A stretch of DNA of 64,000 nt, from assembly GCF_002086485.1 (NCBI RefSeq), contig NZ_MVHF01000020.1, forward strand, positions 1 to 64,000, in the 5' to 3' direction. Numbering within the stretch: position 1 is the first letter of the stretch; the number at the start of each line of letters is the position of its first letter. A program made the translations under genes and the position numbers. Origin of the DNA: Mycobacterium aquaticum (GTDB taxonomy: Bacteria; Actinomycetota; Actinomycetes; Mycobacteriales; Mycobacteriaceae). Shown in pieces: positions 1 through 9,375 of the stretch. Under the pieces are notes generated by a model that made no database searches, had not been told where the DNA came from, and saw nothing but the letters and a program-made list of their open reading frames with translations.

Positions 1-101
1 GGGTCCGGTGGTGGTGGCGGCGGGTCGGCCGACGCGAGGGGCGTCACCGCTACCGGGGCCAACATGCACACAGCAGCCAGGGTGGCGAAACGATTCAACA
101 T
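1..101 (-). CDS. N-terminus of a secreted proline-rich protein (partial)
   Basis: A minus-strand ATG at 101 opens a frame that stays open to the window edge, giving about 33 residues. It begins MLNRFATLAAVCMLAPVAV and continues into an Ala-Ser-Ala site followed by Asp and a Pro run. This is a textbook Sec signal peptide: short basic n-region, hydrophobic core, A-x-A cleavage site, then a proline-rich mature start common in mycobacterial exported proteins. An AGAGG stretch lies about 14 bases upstream of the ATG. The function cannot be told from the fragment. It is too short for ordinary ORF calling but the signal peptide pattern is convincing. Confidence 0.6.
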   Translation of the reverse strand, partial: MLNRFATLAAVCMLAPVAVTPLASADPPPPPPD

Positions 102-567
102 GCGGGTTTATGCGCCTCTCGTGGTTGAAATCCGGGGAACGACAAGATGTCGCGTCGAGCTATGGACGGGCAGAGCATCATGGACGGACCGGACTTCTGA
201 TCCGCTGGCCATGCCACGCCTCAACAGCACCTGCCGGTGTGTTTGCTCATCAATGACGTTCCTTCCGCAGTGCGACGACCGCTAGAAGTTAGCGGAAACG
301 GACGTCCGTGATACCGCCAAAAATCGACATGATTCCAAACATGCCGATCCGCGGACTCCGCTTTGAAACGGCGGTGCGGGCTAAGGCTCTGCAGGATGAG
401 CGACAAGATCAGAAGAGCCCCGGCGGAAGCTTACTCAGGCGCTGTGGCACACCGACCGCCGCCTTCGATCCGGTCAAAGTTCTTGTACCACAAATGATCT
501 CGGATGAGTCGATGAGCTCACTATCGCTCGGCTCGGCGATGTCGCGCCCGAGACGGCGAGGTCCGGA
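102..567. other. intergenic region, no gene recognised
   Basis: 466 bases lie between the start of the secreted protein at the left edge and the stop of the CHRD-like lipoprotein. Open frames here have no start context and no recognisable protein. It contains one perfect 12-bp palindrome, ACGGACGTCCGT at 298-309, which could be a small operator. Nothing else is evident. Confidence 0.4.
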
Positions 568-1470
568 CTACGAGGTTATGTTTCCGCACAGGATCGGTGC
601 AAAGAACATCGTCGGCTTGCCGTCCTTCTCGATCTCGTCATGAGATCCCAAGTGCACGTTGACATACCAGCCCGAAGCCGGCGGTGCCTCGGTGACGTTG
701 TCGATGATCGTGGTTGACTCGGCGACCCCATCTTTGGATGCGACCAGGTCGTTGAGGTGATACTTCACTGGTCCCTGCGAGCTGCACGATCCGAGGTGGA
801 TGTGCACCGCGTGGGCACTGCCAGGCACCAGTCCGGTGGTCCGGACCGGCACGGTGAGTGTCTTCGCTGCAGGGTCGTACTGCAGAATTGCCTGACTCTG
901 CGGGTGATCGCCGAACTGGGGCAGCGGTGCCATCTGCAGCGTGGACGACATTGCCGGGTCGACGTCGGCGCATGAGATCGGCATGTAACTGGGGGAACCG
1001 GGGTCTCCCATGTCCTCGACCGATGCAAGGTGAATGTTGAGGAGAGTGCCTGCAGTCAGCCCCTTGTCAGCGGGCTGCGTGCTCTGGACCGCGGTGTTGA
1101 TGACGCCCTTGTCGTCGGCGGTGACGTTGCCGAAGGGGATCAAGACCTCGCCCTGCTTTGCGCAACTGCCGTCGTGAATATGCATGGCGTGGCTACTGCC
1201 CGGCGTGAAGCCGGACATCTGCAATTTGGCGGTCACGAGCTTTGTTCCAGGATCCCAACTGAGGTTGACCGTTCCGGACGGTTCGTTACCGAGGGGGACG
1301 ATGATCTGCCCTGAACCGGACGCCGCCGCGGTCGTAGCCTGTCCGGTGGGGCTCGCGGTCGGCGAAGTCGTGCTTGAAGACGTCGAGTTCGACCCGCATC
1401 CCGTGGCGACGGCGGCTAGGAAAGCAGTCGCGACGAAAATCTGTGCCTTCAATCCCGCGCATGTACCCAT
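568..1470 (-). CDS. lipoprotein with two CHRD / Cu-Zn-SOD-like repeats
   Basis: 300-aa predicted lipoprotein. The N-terminus is a signal peptide ending in a lipobox (V-A-T-G-C, Cys at about residue 25), followed by a Ser/Thr/Pro linker typical of mycobacterial lipoproteins. The mature part holds two copies of a similar domain. Each carries an H-x-x-H-x-H motif followed by GSC (HAMHIH at about 94-99, HAVHIH at about 220-225), which recalls the metal-ligand region of Cu/Zn superoxide dismutase and the CHRD domain. The first five histidine-rich positions suggest metal binding, but the catalytic set of a true SOD was not verified. GAGAGG lies 9 bases before the ATG. It is transcribed away from the permease at 1890. 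Its substrate is unknown; it acts outside the membrane. Confidence 0.72.
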   Translation of the reverse strand: MGTCAGLKAQIFVATAFLAAVATGCGSNSTSSSTTSPTASPTGQATTAAASGSGQIIVPLGNEPSGTVNLSWDPGTKLVTAKLQMSGFTPGSSHAMHIHDGSCAKQGEVLIPFGNVTADDKGVINTAVQSTQPADKGLTAGTLLNIHLASVEDMGDPGSPSYMPISCADVDPAMSSTLQMAPLPQFGDHPQSQAILQYDPAAKTLTVPVRTTGLVPGSAHAVHIHLGSCSSQGPVKYHLNDLVASKDGVAESTTIIDNVTEAPPASGWYVNVHLGSHDEIEKDGKPTMFFAPILCGNITS

Positions 1471-1889
1471 GCTCGTGTACCTCTCGATGGTGGCGGCACG
1501 ATCACAATGGACTGTTCGAGCTGCTCAAGCGTACAAAGCGCGTGCCGATCCGAGGGACGGAATGCCGCATTCTTGTTTCTGACGACGCAGCGATAAGTCA
1601 CCTCGACTGTCGAAAATCGACCCGCTTCGCGATCTACCGGCCGGGCGCCGACTCATTGCTGTCGGAGCTTCGACCATCGCAGGACCATCGACCGCGTCAT
1701 CGCTTGCCGAACCTACGAGGTGGCGTAGGTGGAGAATCTGTAACCCGCTGAACTCATGCCCAATTCAGGATATCGATTCCGTGATTAGGCATTGGACAGA
1801 CCGGAAATGGTTCGGCAGGGTTCAAACAGCTGCCCCGTTTCGATGACAGGGACGTCCCTAAGCGCCACAATAAAACTCAGGAGCCAGAC
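1471..1889. other. divergent intergenic region, probable promoters
   Basis: 419 bases between the divergent lipoprotein and permease genes. No convincing coding frame. It must hold the promoters of both. The only symmetry I see is GTCGA-AAA-TCGAC at 1609-1621. No consensus promoter could be assigned. Confidence 0.35.
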
Positions 1890-3398
1890 GTGCCCGACGA
1901 CGCGCATGTAACCACCTCGCACTCACGATCCCGGAACCTGCGTCTGTGGGAAGTCATGGGGTTGTCACTGGCCTCCGTCGGCCCCATGATGGCCCTGTCG
2001 GCGAATGCACAGGCAATGGTCGGCTACGTCGGCGCAGCTGTTCCGATGGCGTTCGCCTGCGCGGCAGGCGGCGTCCTCCTCATCGCTCTCGGCTTCGCAA
2101 TCCTGTCACGACGCACGGCTCACATGGGGAGTGTCTACGGGCTGGTGGGCAAAGCGATCGGACCGCGCAGCGGCATGTTCAGCGGCATCGCGATTCTCGG
2201 CGCTTACATCTCGCTCGCGACGTGCTGCGGGGGGATTTTCGCGGCCACGTTCAACTCTCTGCTCCAGCAAATTCAAGGATCCGACCGGCCGTTCCAGTTG
2301 CCGTGGATCATACCGGCGTTGGTGTGCGACGCCGTCGCCGCGACCCTCGTGTTCGCCGGCACCTCGACCGTTGCCCGGGTGCTGCTGATCAGCGAGCTGG
2401 TCGGGGTCGCACTGGCGCTCGTGCTGACGGTCTCGATATTCGCATCGGGTGGCTCCACGTCGACGGGGCTTGATGTGTCATCGACGCTGGATCTGGGCGG
2501 TGTGGCCTCCTCCGCACTGCTCGCGGCGGGGGTGATCGGGTTCCTCGCATGGGCGGGATTCGAAGCGGGAGCGGCATTGGGGGAGGAGACCGCCAACCCG
2601 AAGCGGAACATCCCCCTCGCTTTGGTCGGCGTCGTCGCTCTAGTGGGCTTGCTCTACTTCGTCGTGATGATCGCGCAGGTGTGCGGGTTCGGCACCGACG
2701 CATCCGGTCTCAAAGCCATTGAAAGTTCAGGCAGCACGTTGGGCGATCTCGGCACCCACTACCTCGGCAGAGGATTCAGCATCGCGATCGTCGTGACTGT
2801 CTGTGTCTCCGCATTCGCCGGAAACCTCGCTCTTGCCTCGGCCGCCGGAAGGATCATTTTCGCCCTGGCACGCGACGGTGTCGGTCCGAGGGTTCTGGCC
2901 AAGACCAACGTCAGGATGGGCACCCCGGTAACTGCCATCATGACTGTCGTTGTTCTGTGTGCGGTGTTCAACACCGCCGGGTTCGCGACGGGATTCACCA
3001 ACGTGGGAACGGGCAACGACGCGATCGATGCCTACATCTTCTTCGCCTCGATCGGGTCGGTCGCGTTGCTCGTCAGTTACCTGACCGTGCAGGTAGCCGC
3101 CATCCGGCAGTCCTTCGTTGAGTTCCGTACCGCTCCCGCGGTGGGCATGTTCGGGCTGCTCACGCTCGGCGGTGTCGGTGTGGTGCTCGTACTGCTGGCG
3201 AATCTGCGTGCGCAGGAGAGCATCTGGACCGGACCGGCGACCTGGGGTCTGTTGTGGTGCGGTGTCGGCCTGGCTCTCGCGGTGCTCAGCGACCGTACGA
3301 AAGCGCAGCGGATTCAGAGGTCCCTGCAGTCGGATCCGGAGTCCGTTGTCGGCGAGGTGCTGCCGGCGGAAGCAGGTGTTCTTGCGAAGGACAAGTGA
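1890..3398 (+). CDS. APC-superfamily amino acid permease
   Basis: 502-aa integral membrane protein with about 12 hydrophobic segments, of the amino acid-polyamine-organocation (APC) superfamily. It starts with a basic N-tail and the family entry helix (L-R-L-W-E-V-M-G-L-S-L-A-S-V-G-P-M). The conserved G-F-E-x-G-A-A-L-G-E-E-T-x-N-P-K-R-N-I-P loop after TM6 is present at about residues 222-245. The GTG at 1890 is chosen as start because AGGAG lies 6 bases before it. It imports an amino acid, amine or related organic cation/zwitterion; the substrate cannot be read from sequence. It heads a run of same-strand oxidoreductase genes, so it likely brings in the compound that they oxidise (inference). 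Confidence 0.85.
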   Translation: MPDDAHVTTSHSRSRNLRLWEVMGLSLASVGPMMALSANAQAMVGYVGAAVPMAFACAAGGVLLIALGFAILSRRTAHMGSVYGLVGKAIGPRSGMFSGIAILGAYISLATCCGGIFAATFNSLLQQIQGSDRPFQLPWIIPALVCDAVAATLVFAGTSTVARVLLISELVGVALALVLTVSIFASGGSTSTGLDVSSTLDLGGVASSALLAAGVIGFLAWAGFEAGAALGEETANPKRNIPLALVGVVALVGLLYFVVMIAQVCGFGTDASGLKAIESSGSTLGDLGTHYLGRGFSIAIVVTVCVSAFAGNLALASAAGRIIFALARDGVGPRVLAKTNVRMGTPVTAIMTVVVLCAVFNTAGFATGFTNVGTGNDAIDAYIFFASIGSVALLVSYLTVQVAAIRQSFVEFRTAPAVGMFGLLTLGGVGVVLVLLANLRAQESIWTGPATWGLLWCGVGLALAVLSDRTKAQRIQRSLQSDPESVVGEVLPAEAGVLAKDK

Positions 3399-3502
3399 CC
3401 CGCGGACCTGACGCCCGGGGCAACAACCCGACACCGTGGGGATCGGCAACGTCGCCGGTCTGCCGGGGTGGCACGACAACCGAAACCGAAGGACTAAAGC
3501 AG

Positions 3503-4918
3503 ATGCAGTTACAGCACTTTGTGAACGGCAAGATGCTCGGTGGCGAGAACCTGTTCGAGATAGTCAACCCTTCGACGGCGGAGACCATCACCCACGCTCC
3601 GCTGGCTTCACCTGACGTGGTGGATGCCGCGGTACGGGCGGCACGGGGTGCGTCTGCGACCTGGGGCGACCAGACGCCGGGGTATCGCGCGGCGGCGTTG
3701 CTGGAGCTCGCCCAGGCGGTGGAGAACGACCTGGGTCACCTGCTCGACCTCGAAGTCGCGAACGCGGGGTTGCCGATCACCCCGTACGCCGACGATCTGG
3801 CCTGGGGAGTGGACGTGATTCGGTACACCGCCGGCGCAGCGCGCGTCGTCGAAGCTCCGGCTGCCGGCGAGTACATCAGCGGGTGCACCTCGATGGTTCG
3901 GAGAGAACCGCTGGGTGTGGTGTGCTGCATCGCGCCGTGGAATGACCCTCTTCTGCTGGCACTGACCAAGCTGGCCCCAGCGCTTGCCACCGGCAACACT
4001 GTCGTGCTGAAACCAGCACCCAACACCCCGATGACTGCGGTGCGCCTGGCCGAGTTGGCGGCTGACATCTTGCCGCCAGGTGTGCTCAACGTGGTGCTGG
4101 GCGGGCAACCAACTGGAGAGGCGCTGCTTGAGCATCCGGGAATCGACGCGGTCGCCTTCACCGGCTCGGTGGACACCGGCAAGAGGATCGCCGAAATGGC
4201 GGCGCGGACGTTGAAGAAGACCGTCCTGGAGCTTGGTGGCAAGTCGCCCGTGGTGGTGTTCGCCGACTCGAACATGGAGAGGATCGCCGAGACGATCTCC
4301 GGCCTGGGGTTCTACAGCGCGGGTCAGAACTGCATCGCCGCGACGCGGGTCCTGGTTGAGGAGAGTGCGCGCGACGAACTCGTGCAGCACTTGACCAAGC
4401 GTGCTCAGGCGTTGATCGTCGGGGACGCGCGGTCGCCGGAGACGACACTCGGACCGCTCATTTCGGCGCGGCAACGAGAGAATGTCGAAGGCTTCTTGAA
4501 CCGGCGGGAGCCGCACGTGGAGATCGTGACCGGCGGAGGCCGGCCGGCAGGGCTCACCGGCTTCTTCCTGGAACCCACGATCGTCACGGGCCTGCGCGAG
4601 GGCGACGAGATGGCTCGGGAGGAGATCTTCGGTCCGGTCCAGACGGTGGAGACGTTCCGCGACGAGGACGAGGTCGTCCGGCGCGCGAACGCGAATCGGT
4701 TCGGACTCGGTGCATCGGTGTGGACCCACGATGGCGCTCGCGGACTGAGAGTGGCCCGGGGTATCAAGGCAGGCAGCGTCTGGGTGAACACCCACGCGGC
4801 GGTCGCCACGGAGCTGCCCTTCGGTGGCTTCAAAGCCTCAGGGTACGGCCGAGAGTTCGGCGCCAGTCTTGATGAGTTTACGGGCACAAAGCACGTCGGG
4901 ATCAGTCTCGAAGAGTGA
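3503..4918 (+). CDS. NAD(P)-dependent aldehyde dehydrogenase
   Basis: 471-aa aldehyde dehydrogenase, soluble cytosolic enzyme oxidising an aldehyde to the acid. Visible motifs: cofactor-binding P-W-N region (CCIAPWNDPLLLALTKLAPAL) at about 140-160, the E-L-G-G-K motif holding the general base Glu (about 240), and the nucleophilic Cys in G-Q-N-C-I-A (about 276). It ends with the P-F-G-G-F-K-x-S-G-x-G-R-E signature. The frame is open far upstream, but the ATG at 3503 begins where the family begins (QHFVNGK) and has GAAGGA about 10 bases before it. It lies 104 bases after the permease and 194 before an alcohol dehydrogenase; together these could turn an alcohol into an acid. The closest family is betaine/vanillin/aminomuconate-type ALDH; substrate unknown. 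Confidence 0.88.
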   Translation: MQLQHFVNGKMLGGENLFEIVNPSTAETITHAPLASPDVVDAAVRAARGASATWGDQTPGYRAAALLELAQAVENDLGHLLDLEVANAGLPITPYADDLAWGVDVIRYTAGAARVVEAPAAGEYISGCTSMVRREPLGVVCCIAPWNDPLLLALTKLAPALATGNTVVLKPAPNTPMTAVRLAELAADILPPGVLNVVLGGQPTGEALLEHPGIDAVAFTGSVDTGKRIAEMAARTLKKTVLELGGKSPVVVFADSNMERIAETISGLGFYSAGQNCIAATRVLVEESARDELVQHLTKRAQALIVGDARSPETTLGPLISARQRENVEGFLNRREPHVEIVTGGGRPAGLTGFFLEPTIVTGLREGDEMAREEIFGPVQTVETFRDEDEVVRRANANRFGLGASVWTHDGARGLRVARGIKAGSVWVNTHAAVATELPFGGFKASGYGREFGASLDEFTGTKHVGISLEE

Positions 4919-5112
4919 CGTTGAGAATTCATGCATCTCGGGATGCGGGGATTTGTGGGCAGGCTTCGAACGGCTGGCGAAACAGTTGGGATAGTACGGA
5001 TTCAGCAAAGGAACACCGGATGTCCTTGGGTGGAAATGGAACTCGGAACAGCTAGTCGAACTCCGTTCCCGGACAGGATCCTACGGCGTATATGGAAAGG
5101 GCATTCACCAAC

Positions 5113-6222
5113 GTGAAGACGAAATCCGCAGTGCTGTGGGAGAGTCCCGGCAATTTTGAGATAACCGAGCTGGAACTCGACCCTCCGAAAGCCGGCGAGG
5201 TCCTGGTCGAATACCACCATGCTGGCTTGTGCCACTCCGACGAGCATCTGCGGCACGGCGACCTGCCGACCCCGCTCCCGATCGTCGGGGGTCATGAAGG
5301 CAGCGGCGTAGTCGTCGAGGTCGGCTCCGGCGTCACGCGGGTCAAACCCGGCGACCACTTCGTCACATCCTGGATGCCGGGGTGCGGGCACTGTCGGTTC
5401 TGCCATATGGGAAAGAACAACCTGTGCGACAACGGGGCTTTCATCCTTGCAGGCACGATGCTTGACGGGACGCAGCGGCTGCATGGGCGCGGAGTGAGTA
5501 TGGGCTCGATCGATGTGGTCGGTGCGTTCTCGCAGTACAACGTCGTCCCGCAGGCCTGCGTCATCCCCATCGCAGATGACGTGCCGATGGACGTAGCCGC
5601 GCTGACGGCCTGTGGAGTCCCGACCGGTTGGGGGTCGGCGGTCAACGCGGCGGATACTCGGCCGGGCGACTTCGTGGTCGTCTTCGGCATCGGCGGCATC
5701 GGCATCAACGCCGTCCAGGGCGCTGCGTTCGCGGGCGCGGGTGTTGTCGTGGCGGTGGATCCGGTCGCGTTCAAGCGGGACATGGCGCTGAAGTTGGGCG
5801 CCACGCATGTTTTTGAGAACGCGGCCGAAGCACACGAGTTCGTGATGTCCTCGACCCGGGGACAGGGTGCGGATATAGCGATCGTCACGATCGGCATTGC
5901 CACCACGCAGATCGCCTCGGAAGCCTTCGGCGTCGTGCGCAAGGGCGGCACGGTCGTGATTACCGCGGTATGCAATCCGTCGGTCGAGCTGCAGGTTCCC
6001 ATGCTCGAATTGACGCTCTACGAGAAGCGAATCGTCGGAAGCCTTTTCGGATCCAGCAACCCCTATTTGGCCATTCCCAAGTTCATCGAGCTGTACCAGC
6101 AGGGCCACCTGAAGCTCGACGAGCTGATCACCAACCGGTATCCGCTGGACAACATCAACGACGGCTACGACGACATGTTGGGCGGTAGGAATATTCGTGG
6201 CCTTCTCGACATCGAGCACTGA
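5113..6222 (+). CDS. NDMA-dependent (mycofactocin-type) zinc alcohol dehydrogenase
   Basis: About 370-aa zinc-containing alcohol dehydrogenase of the NDMA-dependent family. Catalytic zinc ligands are visible in G-L-C-H-S-D-E-H and G-G-H-E-G-S-G, and the structural zinc site in C-G-H-C-R-F-C-H-M-G-K-N-N-L-C. The Rossmann motif is V-F-G-I-G-G-I-G. The loop after the structural zinc (DGTQRLHGRG) is characteristic of this family. Members keep NAD(H) tightly bound and are re-oxidised through mycofactocin (family knowledge). I place the start at the GTG at 5113 because the family begins MKTKAAVLWE and the sequence there reads VKTKSAVLWE; GAAAGGG lies upstream. An in-frame ATG at 5092 would add seven residues. 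It is followed by an SDR and probably acts with the aldehyde dehydrogenase at 3503. Confidence 0.85.
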   Translation: MKTKSAVLWESPGNFEITELELDPPKAGEVLVEYHHAGLCHSDEHLRHGDLPTPLPIVGGHEGSGVVVEVGSGVTRVKPGDHFVTSWMPGCGHCRFCHMGKNNLCDNGAFILAGTMLDGTQRLHGRGVSMGSIDVVGAFSQYNVVPQACVIPIADDVPMDVAALTACGVPTGWGSAVNAADTRPGDFVVVFGIGGIGINAVQGAAFAGAGVVVAVDPVAFKRDMALKLGATHVFENAAEAHEFVMSSTRGQGADIAIVTIGIATTQIASEAFGVVRKGGTVVITAVCNPSVELQVPMLELTLYEKRIVGSLFGSSNPYLAIPKFIELYQQGHLKLDELITNRYPLDNINDGYDDMLGGRNIRGLLDIEH

Positions 6223-6257
6223 AACCCCTGCCATCACCACTATTAGGAGACCTGAAT

Positions 6258-7034
6258 ATGACCGACCTGACTGGGCAGATAGCACTTGTTACCGGGGGAT
6301 CGTCGGGTATCGGACTGGCGACGGTGCGCAAGCTGGTCTCCCTCGGAGCCCACGTTGTGTCGGGCGATCTCACACCGTTCCCCGAGGCCCTGGACGCCGT
6401 TACCGGCGTCGTCGCCGACCTCTCGACCGCTGACGGATGCTCGACACTAGTAGACCGGGTGCGGGACGAGCGTGGCCGGCTCGACGTGATTGTGAACAAC
6501 GTCGGTATTGCACCGACGCGTGACGGTTTCGAAGCGATTACCGACGACGACTGGTTGCTGCTCTGGAACGTCAATGTGATGAGCGCGGTTCGCGTGACGC
6601 GGGCAGGCATTCCGCTGCTGCGGAAGTCCGGCAGCGGCTCGATCGTCATGACCTGTTCCTCGACAGCGCGTGTAGTGGACCCATACTTCGTCGACTATGC
6701 GGCGACCAAGGCGGCCCTGCTGGCGATCACGCGCGGTTTGGCCGAAGAGCTCGGCGCAGACGGGATCCGGGTGAATTCGGTATCCCCGGGGTCGATCCGA
6801 ACACCGCTGTGGGACAAGCCCGGCGGGTTCTCCGAGCAGCTCGCGCACCGCCTCGGTGGGGATGTCGAGAGCGCGATCGATCGGTACGTCCGGGAGGAGC
6901 GTCGGATCACACTGGGCCGGCCGGGTACTGCCGAGGACGTGGCCAACACGATCGCTTTCCTGGTCTCCGATGAGGCCTCCTACATCACGGGAGCCGATCT
7001 GCCCGTGAACGGCGGCAGCGTCAAACACATCTGA
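6258..7034 (+). CDS. short-chain dehydrogenase/reductase (SDR)
   Basis: 258-aa classical SDR oxidoreductase. It has the nucleotide-binding T-G-G-S-S-G-I-G motif at about residues 11-18, N-N-V-G-I-A at about 80-85, the catalytic Ser in T-C-S-S-T-A-R, and Y-A-A-T-K (catalytic Tyr and Lys) at about 152-156. The S-P-G-S-I-R-T-P motif follows. An Asp after the second strand (V-V-S-G-D) suggests preference for NAD(H). AGGAG lies 8 bases before the ATG. The gene is 35 bases after the alcohol dehydrogenase and 38 before the flavin-reductase-like gene, so an operon is likely. Substrate unknown. Confidence 0.85.
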   Translation: MTDLTGQIALVTGGSSGIGLATVRKLVSLGAHVVSGDLTPFPEALDAVTGVVADLSTADGCSTLVDRVRDERGRLDVIVNNVGIAPTRDGFEAITDDDWLLLWNVNVMSAVRVTRAGIPLLRKSGSGSIVMTCSSTARVVDPYFVDYAATKAALLAITRGLAEELGADGIRVNSVSPGSIRTPLWDKPGGFSEQLAHRLGGDVESAIDRYVREERRITLGRPGTAEDVANTIAFLVSDEASYITGADLPVNGGSVKHI

Positions 7035-7072
7035 CCCGAGAGAGTTTCGCGAAGAACAAAAAGGGAGCCGAG

Positions 7073-7759
7073 ATGACAAGCACAACACCACGGACGTTCG
7101 TGGACATCGACGCCGCGTACTGGGACAGTATGTATGCACTCAGCTCGACGCCCGCCGTCGTGACCACAGTCGACCTGGACGGGAACGTCAACGCCGCGGC
7201 GCTGGGCGCGGTCGTGCGCATCTCCCACGACCCGGTCGCGATCACCTTCACCATCGGGCTCGGCAGGGACACTACCTACAACGTCTCTGCCACTGGCGAA
7301 TTCGTCGTCAACATCCCGTCGTTCAACCCGGAGGAGCTGCGCTCGATGTGCCTGACCGGCGCAGACCTCGCGCCAGGGAAGAACGAGTTGGACTACGCCG
7401 GCCTCACCGCCATGGACAGCCGGATCGTCAAGCCTCCGCGCATCGCCGAGTACAACCGCCACTTCGAATGCCGGGTCCTGTGGAACATGCAGTGGCGCGA
7501 CCGGCTCACCGTTGTCGGTGAGGTGGTGGCCGCATCCTGCTGGTCGGATGTGATCGATGCTGATGGCAAACTCGTCTGGGAGGCGGCCCGCCCGCTGACG
7601 TACTGCGGCGGCCCTTACGGTCTGGCGTTCACCCCGTCTTTCGAGCGCACGACGGTCAAACTCGGATCTGAGGTCGACGATCTGATGTCCAGCCTTCGGC
7701 CCACCCCGCCAGGGTATGCGGGCGTCATGGCAGACCATGCCCCGAGCGAAAGACGGTAG
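7073..7759 (+). CDS. flavin-reductase-like, FMN-binding split-barrel protein
   Basis: 228-aa protein of the flavin reductase-like family (FMN-binding split barrel, as in HpaC and related proteins). Core features visible: S-T-P-A-V-V-T-T near residue 25, N-A-A-A-L-G-A-V, the region F-T-I-G-L-G-R-D-T-T-Y-N, and T-G-E-F-V-V-N at about 78-84. Flavin reductases commonly supply FMNH2/FADH2 to a monooxygenase or reduce a ligand directly. No oxygenase partner lies next to it; its neighbour is a flavoprotein oxidoreductase starting 68 bases downstream. GGGAGCC lies 6 bases before the ATG. The exact role is unknown. Confidence 0.75.
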   Translation: MTSTTPRTFVDIDAAYWDSMYALSSTPAVVTTVDLDGNVNAAALGAVVRISHDPVAITFTIGLGRDTTYNVSATGEFVVNIPSFNPEELRSMCLTGADLAPGKNELDYAGLTAMDSRIVKPPRIAEYNRHFECRVLWNMQWRDRLTVVGEVVAASCWSDVIDADGKLVWEAARPLTYCGGPYGLAFTPSFERTTVKLGSEVDDLMSSLRPTPPGYAGVMADHAPSERR

Positions 7760-7827
7760 GTCCCCGTTTCGCATCAGGATGCAAGCAGGACAAGATGTTT
7801 CACATCGAGACAGACAAGGAACTACCC

Positions 7828-9219
7828 ATGAATGACGATGCCACCCGCAACCGCAACACCTTTGACGTCGTGGTGATCGGCGGCGGGATAGCGGGTCTGG
7901 CTGCTGCGCTGTCCGCTGCCGAGAGCGGCGCCGAAACGGTGCTCTTGGAGAAGCAGCCACTGCTGGGCGGCAGCACAGCGATGAGTGGCGGTCTCTTCGC
8001 ATTCGCCGATACCGACGAGCAGCGAGAGATGGGGATCAGCGATTCGCCACAGCGCCTGCAGCAGGACTTGATCGACGCCGGCGGAGCTCGGAACGACGTG
8101 CGGCTGGTTCAAGCGTATGCCTCTGGCCAGGCCGATGTGCGGCAGTGGATGAAGGCGAAAGGCATCACGTTCGACGCGGTCAAGGCCGGCGCGGGCCAGA
8201 GCGTTGCCCGTAGCCACCACACGCGTATTCGGGAGCTGCTCGACACCTTCCGTACCGCATTCCTCGACACCGGCCGAGGACCGATCCTGTCGCAGCACCG
8301 CGCGGTTCGCCTCGAGCGTGCCGGATCTCGCGTCGCCGTGGTGGTGGCGGAGACTCCGGAAGGGAGAGCACAGTTCGATGTCCGCGGTGGCGTGGTGATC
8401 GCGACGGGCGGGTTCAGCCGTTCGCAGGAGTTGCTCGAGACGTTCGTCCCGGCTCAAGCCGGCGCGCTGCCGTACGGCGGTCTCGGGAACACTGGGGACG
8501 GACTGAAGATGGCGTGGCGGCTGGGCGCCGGATTCCGGGGCATGGGGTATGTCACCGGCACCTACGGCTCGCATCCCGAGACCGGCCCGGAAGAGAGCGA
8601 GCTCCTGTGTTCGTTCTACATGGGCGGCATCATCGTCAGCGTCGGCGGTCAGCGATTCGTCGACGAGTCCCTGTCGTACAAGGTGATTGGTGACGTGTGC
8701 CTCCGCCAGGCCGAAGGCTTGGGCTTCCAGGTGTTCGATGCCCAGGTGCGCGCCAAGTCGGTCCCCGGGGTCGCGCTGAGCGATATCGACTTCCTGGAGG
8801 ACAAGGGACGACTGTTCATCGCTGATACCGTCGAGGAGCTGGCCGCTGCGGCAGGGATCGACGGACCCGAGCTGGTCAAGACGATCGAGCGCTACAACGA
8901 GAACGTGCGTCGCGGCCAGGTAGACGAATTCGGCCGAGACTCGTTGTGCAACCACGTCGGCGAGCGCCTGCAGATCACCGAACCGCCGTTCTACGCCTAC
9001 CCGGCCAAGACAATGATGACCTCCACCATGTGTGGGTTGACGACAACCCCCAAAGCCGAGGTGCTCGACATCGATGGAGAGGTTATCGAGGGTCTGTACG
9101 CCGCAGGCGAAGTCGCGGGCGCGTTCCACGGCAAGACACCGATGACAGGCGCTTCGCTCGGCATGGGTGTCCTGTTCGGACGGACGGCAGGTCGGGAGGC
9201 TGCACGGCGCAGCCGGTAG
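7828..9219 (+). CDS. fumarate-reductase/KstD-type FAD-dependent oxidoreductase
   Basis: 463-aa flavoprotein of the fumarate reductase / 3-ketosteroid dehydrogenase superfamily. The FAD-binding motif G-G-G-I-A-G-L-A-A-A-L lies near residues 14-24, the E-K-Q-P-L-L-G-G-S-T-A-M-S-G-G segment follows, and the C-terminal flavin motif (L-Y-A-A-G-E-V-A-G ... T-G-A-S-L-G-M-G-x-x-F-G-R) closes the protein. Such enzymes dehydrogenate or reduce a C-C bond next to a carbonyl or carboxylate. The ATG at 7828 is preferred because AAGGA lies 7 bases upstream and the FAD motif then has the usual spacing; an in-frame ATG at 7795 lacks this. It is the last enzyme of the module that starts at 1890. Confidence 0.82.
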   Translation: MNDDATRNRNTFDVVVIGGGIAGLAAALSAAESGAETVLLEKQPLLGGSTAMSGGLFAFADTDEQREMGISDSPQRLQQDLIDAGGARNDVRLVQAYASGQADVRQWMKAKGITFDAVKAGAGQSVARSHHTRIRELLDTFRTAFLDTGRGPILSQHRAVRLERAGSRVAVVVAETPEGRAQFDVRGGVVIATGGFSRSQELLETFVPAQAGALPYGGLGNTGDGLKMAWRLGAGFRGMGYVTGTYGSHPETGPEESELLCSFYMGGIIVSVGGQRFVDESLSYKVIGDVCLRQAEGLGFQVFDAQVRAKSVPGVALSDIDFLEDKGRLFIADTVEELAAAAGIDGPELVKTIERYNENVRRGQVDEFGRDSLCNHVGERLQITEPPFYAYPAKTMMTSTMCGLTTTPKAEVLDIDGEVIEGLYAAGEVAGAFHGKTPMTGASLGMGVLFGRTAGREAARRSR

Positions 9220-9375
9220 CAGTGGGTCTGGATACCTGAGTGAGAGTATGTGATTTCCAACAATATTGGGGAATCGACATGACGATTCGCAGTCATACCA
9301 GGTGTGGAGAATCTGAGCCACCGAGCCGGCGGATGACCGGGTGCGACGCTATCGGCTTCTGCCCGCCCCGCGGAC

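Noticed and set aside
308..643. Plus-strand frame of 111 codons at the left end
   Set aside because: It overlaps the end of the CHRD-like lipoprotein in antisense and has no protein-like pattern.
9271..9288. Dyad GAATCG-N6-CGATTC after the flavoprotein gene
   Set aside because: Short arms of this size are expected by chance in 64 kb; no position or conservation argument supports it.
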